DNA of 64,000 nt, taken from NCBI GenBank assembly GCA_031216915.1, contig CM062289.1, positions 394,966,674 through 395,030,673 of the forward strand, given 5' to 3'. Origin of the DNA: Pictodentalium vernedei (taxonomy: Eukaryota; Mollusca; Scaphopoda; Dentaliida; Dentaliidae). Every line of letters begins with the position of its first letter. The stretch's first letter is position 1. The position numbers were made by a program, and so were the translations under genes. The notes under the pieces are model-generated. The model saw nothing but the letters and a program-made list of their open reading frames with translations. It did no database searches and had not been told where the DNA came from. Positions 20,925 to 31,690 of this stretch are shown piece after piece.

Positions 20925-23425
20925 AGACGAAAAGGGCATAACTCTAGCAAAAAAAGTCTGATCGAAACTATAATCGCAGGTGCACGGGTTCCTATGGTAG
21001 TGAACATCCATACAAAGTTTCAAAGGAATCGATCCATAAGGTCTAGTTTTCTTTTTGAAAGGTCATTTCCGGGGTTATTGGATATCCTCGGTCAAATGGC
21101 TATTTTGAGCTATAGTTTTATTTTGTGGTGGTGTGGATTTAATAAATAATAATTTCCATTAATGGTGATATGGCCAAAATAATCTGTTAATGGTCTTGCT
21201 TCAAACTGTGTACTGTCAAGTTCATTTCAATTGGGGTCAAGGTCACATAGGAGTGTTCAATGACTACCCCAGATCTGTTTGGGAACTGACAATTTGCAGG
21301 CTACAAATGGGATAATTTTTGTGTAAATTTGCTTTGAGAAAGCCTTCTGAAAAAAATGAATAAGAAACCCATATGTTTTTTTGTCAGATTGACCATCTTA
21401 TGCTGTAAAATCCTCAGTGGAGGAATGAATAATTCCTATATCACAGTTTTATCATTATCGATGCACGAAAATTGGAAACTTATCCCCAAAATGAGAAAAT
21501 TTTGACCATTTTGAGCCATTTTTTTAGCCATCAACTGTGTCTTTCATCTGAGTGTATTTGAGTGTTATTTTATTGTGTGCAGTTGTCTCCAGAAAAGGCC
21601 ATATTCAGAGCTTCCAGAAACCGTATACATTGTGAGTAATGTGAATAGGGGAGGTAATTAAAATGCAAAATATCCTCGGTCGTGTTAATGAGAAGCCATA
21701 CATTTCTTGAAAAATCAACTTTTTCACCTGAATAACTGTAACGAGACCTAAACATCTGAGAAAATCTGTGGACAAAATGCATGCATTCTAAGATGAAAAG
21801 GGGCATAACACTGCAGTACTCTCCAACAAGACCTAAACAAACTTGAAAAATGGGAACATGCATGGCAAATGGCTTTTAATCCTGACAAATGCGAAATAAT
21901 AAGTATCTCTCGAAAACAAAACCCCATCAAACATGAATACAGACTGCACAATAAAATCCTCAAAAATACAAATAAAGCCAAATACCTCGGTGTAACGCCA
22001 ACAAAAGATCTCTGATAAAAATGTCATGTAAATAATATAGTAAATAAAGCGAACACCTCGCTAAGATTCATCAAAAGAAACATAAGAACAAGTAATAGAA
22101 ACATCAAAGCACTTGCATATCAGACATATGTTCGGCCACAACTTGAATACTGCTCACCTGTGTGGCATCCCTGGCAAAAAGATCTCGCACACCACATTGA
22201 GATGGTCCAACATCGTGCAGCACGCTATGTCATGAACATATATAAACACCCTAGTAGTGTTATTGACATGCTTACCATCCTAAATTGGCCGACTCTTGAG
22301 CAGCGCCGATTATATACATCCATGGTCTTACTGTATAAAATCCACCATGACCTTGTAAAAATAAAAGACACTGCTCCTCTTACTCCTACTAGAGATCACA
22401 AGTATGTTAGACCCCCATGCAGTGCCCAAATATATCTCAAATTCCTTCTATCCTCGAACTATCAACGCATGGAATAAGATCCCATACTCAATGGCAAGCT
22501 TAACAGATCTAGATGAGTTCAAATCCACCTACTACAAGTACTTTTTCAAAGTCAAATAGTCATCTAAACAAATCTTTTATCAGTTTACAAAAAAAAAAAA
22601 ATAAATATCATTCATGCGCCTCCTTATAATCTTCAATCCTTTGAAGGCTAGGAGTATGATGTAGATGTAGATGTAGAAAAAGTCCAATCGAAACTGTAAT
22701 CACAGGTGCACAAGTCTCCGTGGCAGTGAACATCCGTACAGAGTTTCAAATCAATCCACCTGTAAACATCTGAGAAAATCTCCGAACAAAATTCACGTAT
22801 TCTAAGACAAAAAGGGGCATAAGTCTGGCAAAAAAGGTCCGATCAAAACTATAAGCGCAGGTGCACAGGTTCCTATGGGAGTAAACCTCCATACCAAGTT
22901 TCAAAGAAATCGACCCAAAAGTGTCTGAGAAAATATCCGGACAAAATCCTATGCAATTCGGGCACTCTAAGACGAAAGGGGGCATAACTCTGGAAAAAAA
23001 ATATTCCGATCGAAATTATAATCGCAAGTGTACAGGACCCATGGTAGTAAATATCCATACCAAGTTTCAAAGGAAATCGACCCATTAACATCTGAGAAAA
23101 TATCCGGACAAAATTCGCGTATTCTTAGATGATAAGAGGCATAATTCATACAAAAAAGGTCCGATCAAAATTATAATCACAGGTGCACAGGTTCCCATGG
23201 TAGTAAACATCTATACCAAGTTTCAAGGGAATCTCTGGACAAAATTCTAGGTCTGCTATTTGAAGTTGAAAAGGGGCATAATTCTGGAAAAAATAATCCG
23301 ACCGGAACTATTATCGCAGGTGCACAGGTTCCCATGGTAGTGAACATTCATACCAATTTTCGAGCAGATTGGTCCATGAATGGTCTGAGAAAATCTCCGG
23401 ACAAAATTATGTCTACGGACTAGGT
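20925..23425 (+). repeat. Array of ~155-bp units, copy B, split by a LINE
   Basis: Counterpart of 9185-10770. Unit starts lie near 20933, 21798, 22815, 22980, 23136 and 23275. The unit beginning at 21798 is interrupted at 21810 by the LINE and resumes at about 22677 with AAAAAGTCCAATCG. B keeps about 40 bases near 23375 that A has lost. Confidence 0.88.
21810..22676 (+). pseudogene. 5'-truncated LINE reverse transcriptase remnant
   Basis: The frame opens after the catalytic palm with LNKLEKWEHAWQMAFNPDKC and KAKYLGVT. It is broken by a TGA near 22014 and continues as SLRFIKRNIR, RPQLEYCSPVWHPW and VQHRAARYVMN. It shifts frame near 22435 before the last part (FYPRTINAWNKIPYSMASL). These are C-terminal reverse transcriptase and thumb motifs of non-LTR elements of the Jockey/CR1 group. 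It ends in (GATGTA)n. It is absent from copy A, so it inserted after the duplication. A few bases of the target unit are missing at the junction. Non-functional. Confidence 0.9.
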
Positions 23426-23428
23426 GAT

Positions 23429-23450
23429 TCCAGTATACCCCCCCCCCCCC
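23429..23450 (+). repeat. C-run at the copy B deletion/insertion junction
   Basis: A run of about 15 C followed by TCCCCTGTGTGTCC. In copy A the same point carries the 1.44-kb extra segment after a similar C-run. Confidence 0.8.
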
Positions 23451-23688
23451 CTCCCCTGTGTGTCCAAGTACCAAACTTTTGGTTTTCTAGAGAACCAAAA
23501 CGAAGTACCAGACAGTTTTGGTTTCTCAAAGTACCATTATAGTTTGGTTGCTTGGAGTACCAACAATGTGTTGGTTTCCTGAAGTACTATAATTTTAGTA
23601 CCCCACACGGGACAAGTTGAGTACCACATTTGGTATCACAGAGTACCTAGAGTTTTAGAGTGTTGAAAATCATGTTACCGTTATAATA

Positions 23689-23933
23689 TTAACCCTTTGA
23701 ACCCTAGCTGCCGTTTTTCCGGCCAGGAACATGATACGCATACGCCATAATTTCAAAAAATAGGATGGATGCTAAGTGCATGTGTGTGTAGACCAATCAA
23801 TATTTTCAACGTGCATCCCCAAGGCTGCACGTTGAAAATATTAATTGGTCTATCCCTAAATAATGAACATGGACTCTTCCAGTTGCTGTCATTGAACTAA
23901 TATGGAATATACCACCAGGGTTCAAAGGGTTAA
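23689..23933. mobile_element. Second TTAA-type foldback family, copy B
   Basis: TTAA + CCCTTTGAACCCTAG at the left and CCAGGGTTCAAAGGG + TTAA at the right. Here the two ends match slightly better than in copy A (12477-12715). Confidence 0.8.
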
Positions 23934-24273
23934 CAATACCGATTCGATATCTAAGACTCCAATACTGATGAAATTGTCCCCTGATTGGAGAAGTTATTGG
24001 TGGTGGTGGGAATAGGTCACCCACACCTTAAACCGTCGTCCCTGTAGACACCGTATGATCAATCAACTGAGTTCAATGCCTGAGGTGAAAAACATAACTA
24101 GAAGTCCGAAGCAAAAAGAAGTCGTTGGATCATAAACAGTGGCAGTCAATGGGGGGAGGGGGGGGGGGGCTAAAGGGCGACCGCCCTAAGCGGCATCTCT
24201 TTGGGCAGTAGAATATGTCAATAAAGCCTTGTACTCCTGAAGTCTACATGTATATGAAGCCAGCCATAAAAAA

Positions 24274-24380
24274 ATACTTAGCCATGCATGGGGATGGGTC
24301 ACACTTAAGTTTACCTCGGGCGACGGATTGTCGCCCGAAGTAAACTTAAGTGTGGCCCATCCCCATGCATGGCTAAGTAT
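24274..24380. repeat. Palindrome, copy B of 13074
   Basis: Same palindrome, with arms through TTAAGTTTACCTCGGGCGAC. A few unpaired substitutions differ from copy A. Confidence 0.9.
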
Positions 24381-24420
24381 TTTAAAGAATCAGATTCGAG
24401 TCAATTTTACAAAATAAAAA

Positions 24421-24770
24421 GTTTAAGGTCACATACTTATGCACATTGGCTAATCGTGACCGTGACAGTTTTACGGGCGGTGGAAGCCGGAGTACCCTGA
24501 GAGAACCACCGGGCATCGACGAGCAACTGTCAGCTCCTCAACATTCTAACTCTGTTCAAGCTCCGCTCAGGCAGAGTTACAGCGGTTGAAGACATTTGCA
24601 CCATCGACGTGCAGTACGCCTTAGTACACGGCGTCTTCATACCCCCATGTAGGCAACCGGGATAAAGTGCCTTGCTCAAGGGCACAACGCGGGTCGTCCC
24701 GGACGGGGATCGAACTCGGAACATCTACCATAGAAGTCCAACAGTCTACCACTGAGCCACCGCGCTCCCT
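24421..24770 (-). mobile_element. tRNA-headed SINE, copy B of 13205
   Basis: More complete than copy A at the tail side (contains CATTGGCTAATCGTGACC). The head at the right has the same A- and B-box-like sequences in complement. Confidence 0.85.
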
Positions 24771-25085
24771 CATATAATGATGAAATGTGATACACGTATT
24801 AGCTATTTAAAAACTTTTTGTTCTGTTATTCCGCGAAGTTTAGTCAATATTTGAAGTTCGATAATCGTGACCGTGACACTCATCAGTGTCAATTGGCTAA
24901 TTTGGTTTCGACCAATTAAACTTAAAAAGCAAATTAGGGCTGGTACCCCGCCAAATAACAGTGATGTCCAGTTGGCAACAAAGGAAACTCGGCAATTATC
25001 CGGTTGAAAAGTGCTTTTAGTTCAATTTTCGTGTAGACTGGTTGTTACATGGGAGGTGTGTGATAAATATAGAACCACACATGCG

Positions 25086-25205
25086 TTTGAACGGATTAGA
25101 ATTATCGCAGTCGATTGCTTTGGCTCCGGATATCACTCGAGCCTTCGGTTCTCGGGATATCCTGGGCCAAAACAATCTCGTGCGATAATTCTTAACCCAT
25201 TCAAA
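25086..25205. repeat. Foldback repeat, copy B of 13848
   Basis: Same arms. Here the outer bases (GAACGGATTAGAATTATCGC) pair differently from copy A at two positions. Confidence 0.7.
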
Positions 25206-25369
25206 CGTATGGGCGGTTCTGTCTGCGTTCCTTTATATGAGAGTAAATCTAATTACCCAAATAGACCCGTCAATCCAATCCCACCAAATCACCCAAAACT
25301 ACCCAGATCTACCCAGGAACGCACCCACACAACATACTTCCATCCTAGTATAGGCCATTGGATCACATA

Positions 25370-25575
25370 GTAATCACGTGGTGCCATAGGAACCAAAATG
25401 GCGGTAACATGTATATAAAATGGACGTCGGAAACATGTGCCCTATAACAACTCGCGCTGCGCACTAAAACCACGTATAAATATGGGGATGGCGTCAAAAG
25501 TTGGACACTCACGCGGGCTACTATGACAACCCAACATGGCGTAACTGCTCACATGACTATGATGTCACTTCCTAG
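25370..25575. repeat. Dispersed ~200-bp repeat, copy B
   Basis: Counterpart of 14130-14335; a third diverged copy is at 31445-31690. Confidence 0.7.
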
Positions 25576-26582
25576 GTTCACCACTAGGTCTATCCAATTA
25601 GACCCGATCCATCGCTCTCCGACTACTGACGAACACGACCGGGGTATCCTTCTCTTGTCAGTGGGGTCCGGGGGATCTCGTGGAGAAATGGAGGCCGGTG
25701 TGAGGCTCGCGTGGGAGCTTGGCCTATAGCTGTATTCAGGGGGTACGGTATCATCAACGATAATGTGTTATCACCGACAATATCGTATCCCTGGAACCGG
25801 TGCTTGTAAAAAAATTGAATTACAAAAAATAGGAGGGGCGTGCGCTGGATGTGCGCCCTCTACATCCGCCCATAATTCAAATCTCCACAAACTCACCTCA
25901 GCGACGCCCCTGGGGAACGGCATAGGCAAAGTTGCATAAACGAGAATGCTTGCTTTGGCCTACTTGCTGTTTTTACCCACAATTATTCGATTTATTTTTA
26001 TGATATACAAAACCAATAATTATTTGGAAAAATACACGTTGTACACCAAGATTCAACGTTGAACAATGCTGTCAGGAATGTTGCGAAAATGACCGATTCA
26101 AGGAAGTGTAAATCTTGACTGTTCCGACTGTGGTGGATCAAGTTCTTTCTGATAAATTATTCCAATCACGTAACCAAGAAATAACTTCGTCGAAGTCATG
26201 CCTTGATGATGTAGTTGAAATTAGTTGGAAAAACGTTTAACTTCTCGGAAACTTATTTGTGGAGAAATAAAAAAAAATACATGTAAAAGAATAGTCGTCG
26301 CGCAACTTCTCGCACTTAATTTACTCCCCCAACTGGCTATGCCACCCTATCGCCCCATTGTCCATATCGGATACTATGAACGTCCACAATTTGTGTATAA
26401 CTGACTGTGTATGACTTGTGTATGGCACAATGCCAAACACAGAGGCAGCGGAAGCTCGATACAAGTGGAGGAGTTCAACTTGTCAGGGTTACCAAAGTTC
26501 GGCCGATTGGGTGAAAAGTTACAATCGTACATGTACAGTCTCTCGTTTAGATGAGCATGCTGCGGTGTGGTCACTGTCCTGT
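25576..26582. other. No gene; copy B of 14340-15343
   Basis: Closely matches copy A with scattered substitutions. No recognisable protein. Confidence 0.5.
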
Positions 26583-26661
26583 CCATTTTTTTCTACTTCA
26601 ATCATCTTCCAACCCGAAGGCTAGCCTTCGGGTTGGAAGATGGGTGAAGTAGAAGAAATGG
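26583..26661. repeat. Palindrome, copy B of 15344
   Basis: Arms CTTCCAACCCGAAGG / CCTTCGGGTTGGAAG with a perfect inner stem. In copy A the inner stem has one mismatch. Confidence 0.9.
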
Positions 26662-27191
26662 AACGAAGCTTCCGAAGGTATAATTCTTTTGCCAAATGTT
26701 GCTTAGATTTGCAAATAATATATTACAAAAATGCCCGTTTTTGACACGTTTGCGTGCGTCATTGTGTATCCGCGCAACATGCCTGTGGGAAATGTGCCCC
26801 CTGATTCCGCCGCATCTGGCCAAGCAAGTCCATTTATCAAATATTGTCTCGTTTGAAAGTAGATACATGAGTACCAGCAAGAACCAATCGATTTCAAAGA
26901 CACCAATCCAGACGAAAACGCCCCAAGTGGAAAATTTACTGGGGTGTCACTACCTCCTCCCCCCCCCTCCCCGCCCGACTGCTGTTTCTAGAATCGGATG
27001 GGACTTTCTCCCCATCCACACTTCTTTATCTGGTTTTATAAGAAAAATACACGTGCTTTTTTAGTTTTAAACAAAATGTAGTTTATTTCAATCCCGGACT
27101 GAGTTATCGAATGTGTTCAGTTTTCTTTACAACCAGCTAAAGGTTCAACAACTGATGTGATCTGATAACAGGTTCCAAGTATGTTTGTAAG

Positions 27192-27197
27192 TTTATT
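27192..27197 (-). promoter_or_regulatory. Polyadenylation signal AATAAA overlapping the stop, copy B
   Basis: Same overlap of stop codon and AATAAA as copy A, while the flanking bases further downstream differ. Confidence 0.6.
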
Positions 27198-28186
27198 TAA
27201 GGTACCAGTACAGTTTTTCCTTTACTGGGCGTCTTTGATTTACTCTCCATTTCACAATGAAGCTCTTTTGCTTTCTCCAGCGGAAGGATCCTCCCTATAA
27301 CAGGTCTAAGCCAACCCGCTTTCATGCCTTCTTGAACTGCGACGTGCATCCTGTCGATTTCATCTTTGCTGGAAACGAAAAGAGAAACAGCGGTAACCGT
27401 CGTTTCCTTTCCCATTAACATTCCGGGTTCGATGTTGACGAATCCACGGGACCCAATAACAACTATTCGCCCATTTCTATCTACAAGTTCCAAGTCTTTC
27501 GCAAGATTTTTGTTTGCCAACATTTCCAAAATGATGTCCACGCCTTGTCTTTTTGGTTTAATAAACTCAAATATTTCATCTGCGTATCCGTCATTATTGT
27601 GATTGACCGCGAAATCTGCTCCGGTTTTTCTAACTATTTCGAGACCCTCTTCAGAACCAGCAGTCCCAATTACTGTTAACCCTCGTGATTTTGCCATTTG
27701 CACGGCAGCTAATCCTACACCGCCACTAGCTCCATTAATGAGGACAAGCTCACCTTTCTTTGCATTTGCTTTTGTGAACAAAGCCTTGAAGGTCGTAAAA
27801 TATGGTATTCCTATCGCGGCACCTTGTTCAAAAGTTAGATTCTCTGGTAGATGACCAACGCAGTCCTCCTCGGCGACCAGATATTCAGCATAAGTTCCCA
27901 GCTTTGTTGGCCCATGTGTTGAATACACTCTATCTCCTTTCTTAAATTTCTTAACTCCAGGTCCAACTGATTCCACAATGCCCGCTGCATCATACCCTGG
28001 TATGTACGGGAGGTTGGGCAAACAGAAAAACGTACCAGCACGAACAAAAGTGTCCACTGGATTCACTCCGATAGCATGAACCCTAATACACACTTCTCGT
28101 TCTTTCTTAGCACAAACACGTGGGTGTTGGGAAACCTCAAGAACATCTGGGCCCCCAAAACGTCGAATTACTGCAGCTTTCATCAT
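27197..28186 (-). CDS. CRYZ: Quinone oxidoreductase, zeta-crystallin type, copy B
   Basis: Paralogue of the 15948-16937 gene, 329 residues, intact and intronless, with the same NADPH motif GASGGVGLAA (152-161). Ten residues differ from copy A. The most notable is Phe at position 47, where copy A and human zeta-crystallin (Tyr53) have the active-site Tyr. B keeps Arg247 in the GSRG loop, which copy A has changed to Leu. Others cluster at 47-59 (F, T, C, N), in the substrate-side loop. By eye about 20 of 990 bases differ and half are silent. Non-silent sites outnumber silent sites roughly three to one, so the pattern suggests constraint on at least one copy. Start ATG at 28186; an in-frame GTG lies two codons upstream. 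Same reaction expected as for copy A; altered substrate use is inference only. Confidence 0.92.
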   Translation of the reverse strand: MMKAAVIRRFGGPDVLEVSQHPRVCAKKEREVCIRVHAIGVNPVDTFVRAGTFFCLPNLPYIPGYDAAGIVESVGPGVKKFKKGDRVYSTHGPTKLGTYAEYLVAEEDCVGHLPENLTFEQGAAIGIPYFTTFKALFTKANAKKGELVLINGASGGVGLAAVQMAKSRGLTVIGTAGSEEGLEIVRKTGADFAVNHNNDGYADEIFEFIKPKRQGVDIILEMLANKNLAKDLELVDRNGRIVVIGSRGFVNIEPGMLMGKETTVTAVSLFVSSKDEIDRMHVAVQEGMKAGWLRPVIGRILPLEKAKELHCEMESKSKTPSKGKTVLVP

Positions 28187-28205
28187 TTTCACGAAGTTAA
28201 TGTTA

Positions 28206-28500
28206 GTAATACGGAGAGAGAATAAAGGAATGCGATAATTGCCTCACTTGAAATTCTGTCACAGAAACCAAAATATGTACAGGGGAAACTACGGAATACG
28301 GTTAGCGTCACTTATAAATCAATTTTTATGACGTAATTTTACCACTTGCCATGTTGTAAATACGGCATACTATATCGTATTTGCGAATTATATCGTAATC
28401 ACGACCATAGAAATCGGAAAAAGTCTTTTTTTATATCCGATTTCTATGATCACGACAGAGTACATCACAATTACGACATAACTGACTCTGAATTACGACA
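28206..28500 (+). repeat. Single 302-bp-type unit upstream of copy B gene
   Basis: Equivalent of 16957-17258, present once. Contains the same hairpin ATAGAAATCGGA / TCCGATTTCTAT near 28405-28450. Confidence 0.85.
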
Positions 28501-28790
28501 TACTATGACGTAATTACAACTTCAGTATCTCGTAAAATTTCGACTTTTCACATCGTAATTACGCCATAACTTATCTCGTAATTACGATTCAGTATGTCGT
28601 AATTACGCCATAACTTACCTCGTAATTTACGACATGGTATGTCGTACTTACGACTTATGCCATATAGCGATTTCCTGATTGCGACAGTGTGTTGTAATTA
28701 CGATTTAATATAGTATAAATTATGTCGTAAATACTACATAATAAGTTGTAATCACGGCACATCATGTCGATATAGCCTTCCCCTGATTAC
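28495..28790. repeat. Cluster of CGTAATTACG-type palindromes, copy B and beyond
   Basis: Matches 17545-17786, then continues past the unit boundary at 28733 with more of the same motif. It is interrupted by a hAT-like element at 28799 and resumes at 29458-29550. Confidence 0.8.
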
Positions 28791-28798
28791 GACATAGT

Positions 28799-29449
28799 CA
28801 GTGGCGTAGGAACCGGGGGGGGGGGGGTAAGGGGGGTATTTACCCCCCCAAAAACAATTTCCCAAAACTTAAAGACGTATAGCCTATTGCTCATTGACAA
28901 ATGCAGACCAGACTCGAATTCAATGCGGGCACTGTACGAAAAAGGAAAATCATTCCGTTTATAAAATAGTCGATCGCGATGCCAACTATTATGGATTAAG
29001 CCCAATGAGCAGTTCATTGACTGTAAAACAGTAATCGCGCAACACGGCAACTTGTGGTGTTAGTGTGTTAGTTTTAATAAAACTAACACACTAACACCAC
29101 AAGTTGCCGTGTTGCGCGATTATTTGAAACATACGTAAGGACTTGGGACCCGTATATTATCGGATCACACGGTTCAACATTTTGCCAAAATTACAACACC
29201 CTGTTAAGAAATCCCACTTTTTCAAATAAAAAAATAGGGAAAATTACACCCCAGTGGCCACCAGAATGCACCATTTGATACCTCAATTGGAAAATTTTCT
29301 TGGGGGGAGAACCCCCCCCCCCCAAACCCCCCTCATCAAGCTCGTGCCTGCGGCATTCGCGGCAGATGCCTTCGGCATCTGCGGCATCTGCCCAACCAGC
29401 GTCACACGACCCTATACCCCCCCAATATTTTTTAGTTCCTACGCCCCTG
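28799..29449. mobile_element. 651-bp hAT-like element, CAGKGGCGTAGGAAC ends
   Basis: TIRs CAGTGGCGTAGGAAC and (complement of right end) CAGGGGCGTAGGAAC match at 14 of 15. A perfect 8-bp duplication GACATAGT occupies 28791-28798 and 29450-29457. CAG-start TIRs with 8-bp duplications are the hAT signature. The interior holds poly-G/C runs, a 91-bp palindrome at 29032-29122 and short repeats of GGCATCTGC. No transposase. Confidence 0.95.
29032..29122. repeat. 91-bp near-perfect palindrome inside the hAT-like element
   Basis: Arms TAATCGCGCAACACGGCAAC and its complement, meeting at GTTTTAATAAAAC. Almost loopless, so a transcript would fold into a long hairpin. Confidence 0.92.
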
Positions 29450-29550
29450 GACATAGTGTGTTGTAAATACGACTTAATTTTGTGTAAGTTATGTCGTAAT
29501 TACAACAGTAATTACGACATATCATGCCGTATTGCGAGTTATCTGTATCG

Positions 29551-29669
29551 TAATTCCCTTATAAAAAGTACCATGGTAAATCCCAAAATACCCTGGTAAT
29601 ACCATGCTATTACGAGGGGATTTTGGGATTTACCATGGTTTACCATGGTACTTTTTTATAAGAGAATTA
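29551..29669. repeat. Palindrome with CCATGGTAAA arms
   Basis: Arms TTATAAAAAGTACCATGG and CCATGGTACTTTTTTATAA, with a second ACCATGG inside the right arm. It lies among CGTAATTACG motifs. No target duplication found. Confidence 0.75.
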
Positions 29670-30262
29670 CGACTTGCTAAATCGTAATTCGAGCCAAAGA
29701 CTCCAGAGTGAGATATCGCCGACGTCAAACGAGATCGTCCTTTATATTGTTTTCATTCTCTTTTTTAGAGCGAAAAAGCTCCCAAGTGAGATGCGGATGG
29801 TCCTTCATATTGTTTTCATTTTTATCTTTTGTTGTCGTCAGAAATTTTTCGAGGGACGTGATTTGCTGTGGTTCCGCTCTACAGTTTCGCCACACCGCAA
29901 GGACGAACAAATACTGGCTGATGTGCACCTTTGCTGATTTCAGCCTGGGCTGATTCGGACCGTGGTCGAATCGTACCTTGGCAGATTCATACCCTATTTT
30001 CTCGTTGATTCGGACCCTTACACTGGTTGATTCGGATCCTCACTCTTCTCAGATTCGGACCCTCACTTTTGCTGAATTGATCCTCACCCTGAGTGAATAA
30101 TAAAAGATAATAACCCAGAAGGCAATAAATTTCAATTATTTTCTTTTCTTTTTTTGTTTTATTCATTCCGAACATTGTATTGACAATCATTGATGAATGA
30201 AAAGTGTTAATGCATTGTATGCTTTATATTACAACTAAACATTATAAATCGTCCAACATTTA
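29670..30262. other. No gene; degenerate short repeats
   Basis: At 29730-29835 a ~60-bp phrase ending CATATTGTTTTCATT is repeated. At 29940-30095 there are about six degenerate units like GATTCGGACCCTCAC. Local repeats explain the modest open frames. Confidence 0.6.
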
Positions 30263-30505
30263 TTAACCTTTTACCTAACATGAAAAGCAGACGACAGTTG
30301 CAAAAAAAATCTTGAATAACTAATTGTTTTCATTTTTTGTCTAAAAAACAAAGGTTATGACCCCTCGTTGGCACGAGCTCGTTCCAACGAGTGGTCATAA
30401 CCTATGTTTTTGAGACCAAAAAAATGAAAAAATAATGAAAATATATTGGCGATTTTTGAGAATACCGCTGGCTGGTTTTGGGTGTTACGTTGGGTAACGT
30501 GTTAA
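30263..30505. mobile_element. Palindromic TTAA element
   Basis: TTAA + CCTTTTACCTAACATG at the left and TTGGGTAACGTG + TTAA at the right. The palindrome centre is around GGCACGAGCTCGTTCC. Subfamily with AAAAGCAGACGAC, like 2667 and 60692. Confidence 0.85.
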
Positions 30506-30773
30506 ATGCTAACAGTAATGTTTGTAGAAGAACAACACAATATTAATTCAAAACTGCTCACTGATTACTATGTAGTGTTGCAGGAAGAACACAAAATTAA
30601 GTTTATACTTCAAAGGCAGGTGAGCGCTGTTTTGAGAATTCAAAGGTTATCTAACACATATGATGACTATTATTATCACATATTTACACTGGAGGGCCAC
30701 CAGCGGCCGCCGGTTTCGGGTAAAAATGTAGCAGGCGTTTTGGGTCAAATTGTAGAAGTTGGTTTCGCCGGAG

Positions 30774-31352
30774 CAGGGGCGGACTGAGCCAAGAAAGGTT
30801 ATCGGGAAATAAATCAAGATGGACCCCGGGCCCGGAGAACATTTTGATATTTCGGACCCGGAGAAAATTGAGATTTTTCGAACTGAACGAATGCTGCTTC
30901 CTTGCATCAGAGTGATCAATGGCAGTTCACACAGAGGACATTTCGGTGGCATTTTTGTACCATCTTCATCACTCATTCGGCACGAATGGTATCCACAGGG
31001 AGTGAAGTGTGCGCGAACCCATAGGGTGGACCCAGTGGGAGAAAATTTTGTTTTTTTTCAAAATAAAAGAAGGCCGTTTCGTCGCATCTGCCGATCCGTG
31101 GCAGACTAGATTGCTGGTATATCGAAATGTTCTTTATGTGGACTGCAGTCCACATAGAGAACATTTCAATATACCGGTCCGGCCGGCATTCTTTGCAATC
31201 AGATCCATTTCACCTGCTGGGCATTTTCAAGAAATTTCAAGCACCAACAGTTGTTGGTCTGCATCAATTTTGGGGGCTCAGGGGTCACCCAATAGGAGGC
31301 CCACTGGGAATTTTTCCGGTGGACCGTGGACCATACGCCCAGTCAGCCTCTG
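30774..31352. mobile_element. hAT-like element, CAGGGGCGGACTGAGCC end
   Basis: The left TIR CAGGGGCGGACTGAGCC and the complement of the right end, CAGAGGCTGACTGGGCG, agree at 13 of 17. The flanks CGCCGGAG (30766-30773) and GGCCGGAG (31353-31360) agree at 7 of 8. An inner palindrome lies near 31111-31175 (GGACTGCAGTCC). The 96- and 126-residue frames here are not recognised. Confidence 0.75.
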
Positions 31353-31444
31353 GGCCGGAGGACATAGTTTGGATGTATTCGAATTTTGATTACTGATTAT
31401 CACATGTAATTGGTAAGACACCCTCAGAAATATCCCTTTCCCAT

Positions 31445-31690
31445 TACAGGGTTGTAGGTCACAAAGTCACACTACGTACTACCATGGAAACCAAGATGGT
31501 GGCCTCCAGTATACAAAATGGCTAACGGAAACACGTGCCACCCTAACAACACGTGCTGCACTTCATTGACACCACGTATCACTATGGTAATGACGTCACA
31601 ACATGACCGCACACTCGAGCTACCATGACAACCAGACATGACGTAACTGGCTCACGTGCCATGACGTCACATGAGATCCCCGATGAAATC
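31445..31690. repeat. Dispersed ~200-bp repeat, third copy, with TGACGTCA sites
   Basis: Diverged relative of 14130-14335. It contains AATGACGTCAC near 31590 and CATGACGTCACATG near 31661, which match the CRE consensus TGACGTCA. Whether these are functional is unknown. Confidence 0.6.

Larger units (their letters stand above)
17787..28733 (+). repeat. Segmental duplication, copy B
   Basis: Direct (head-to-tail) copy of 5759-17786. Differences by eye are mostly single bases and short indels. B alone has a LINE at 21810-22676. B lacks A's 5988-6273 and 10801-12244 and has one rather than two 302-bp units. After 28733 the sequence no longer matches the start of a unit. Confidence 0.95.

Noticed and set aside
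30819-31389. Two overlapping open frames of 96 and 126 residues
   Set aside because: They lie in and across the ends of a hAT-like element and its inner palindrome, with no recognisable domain.
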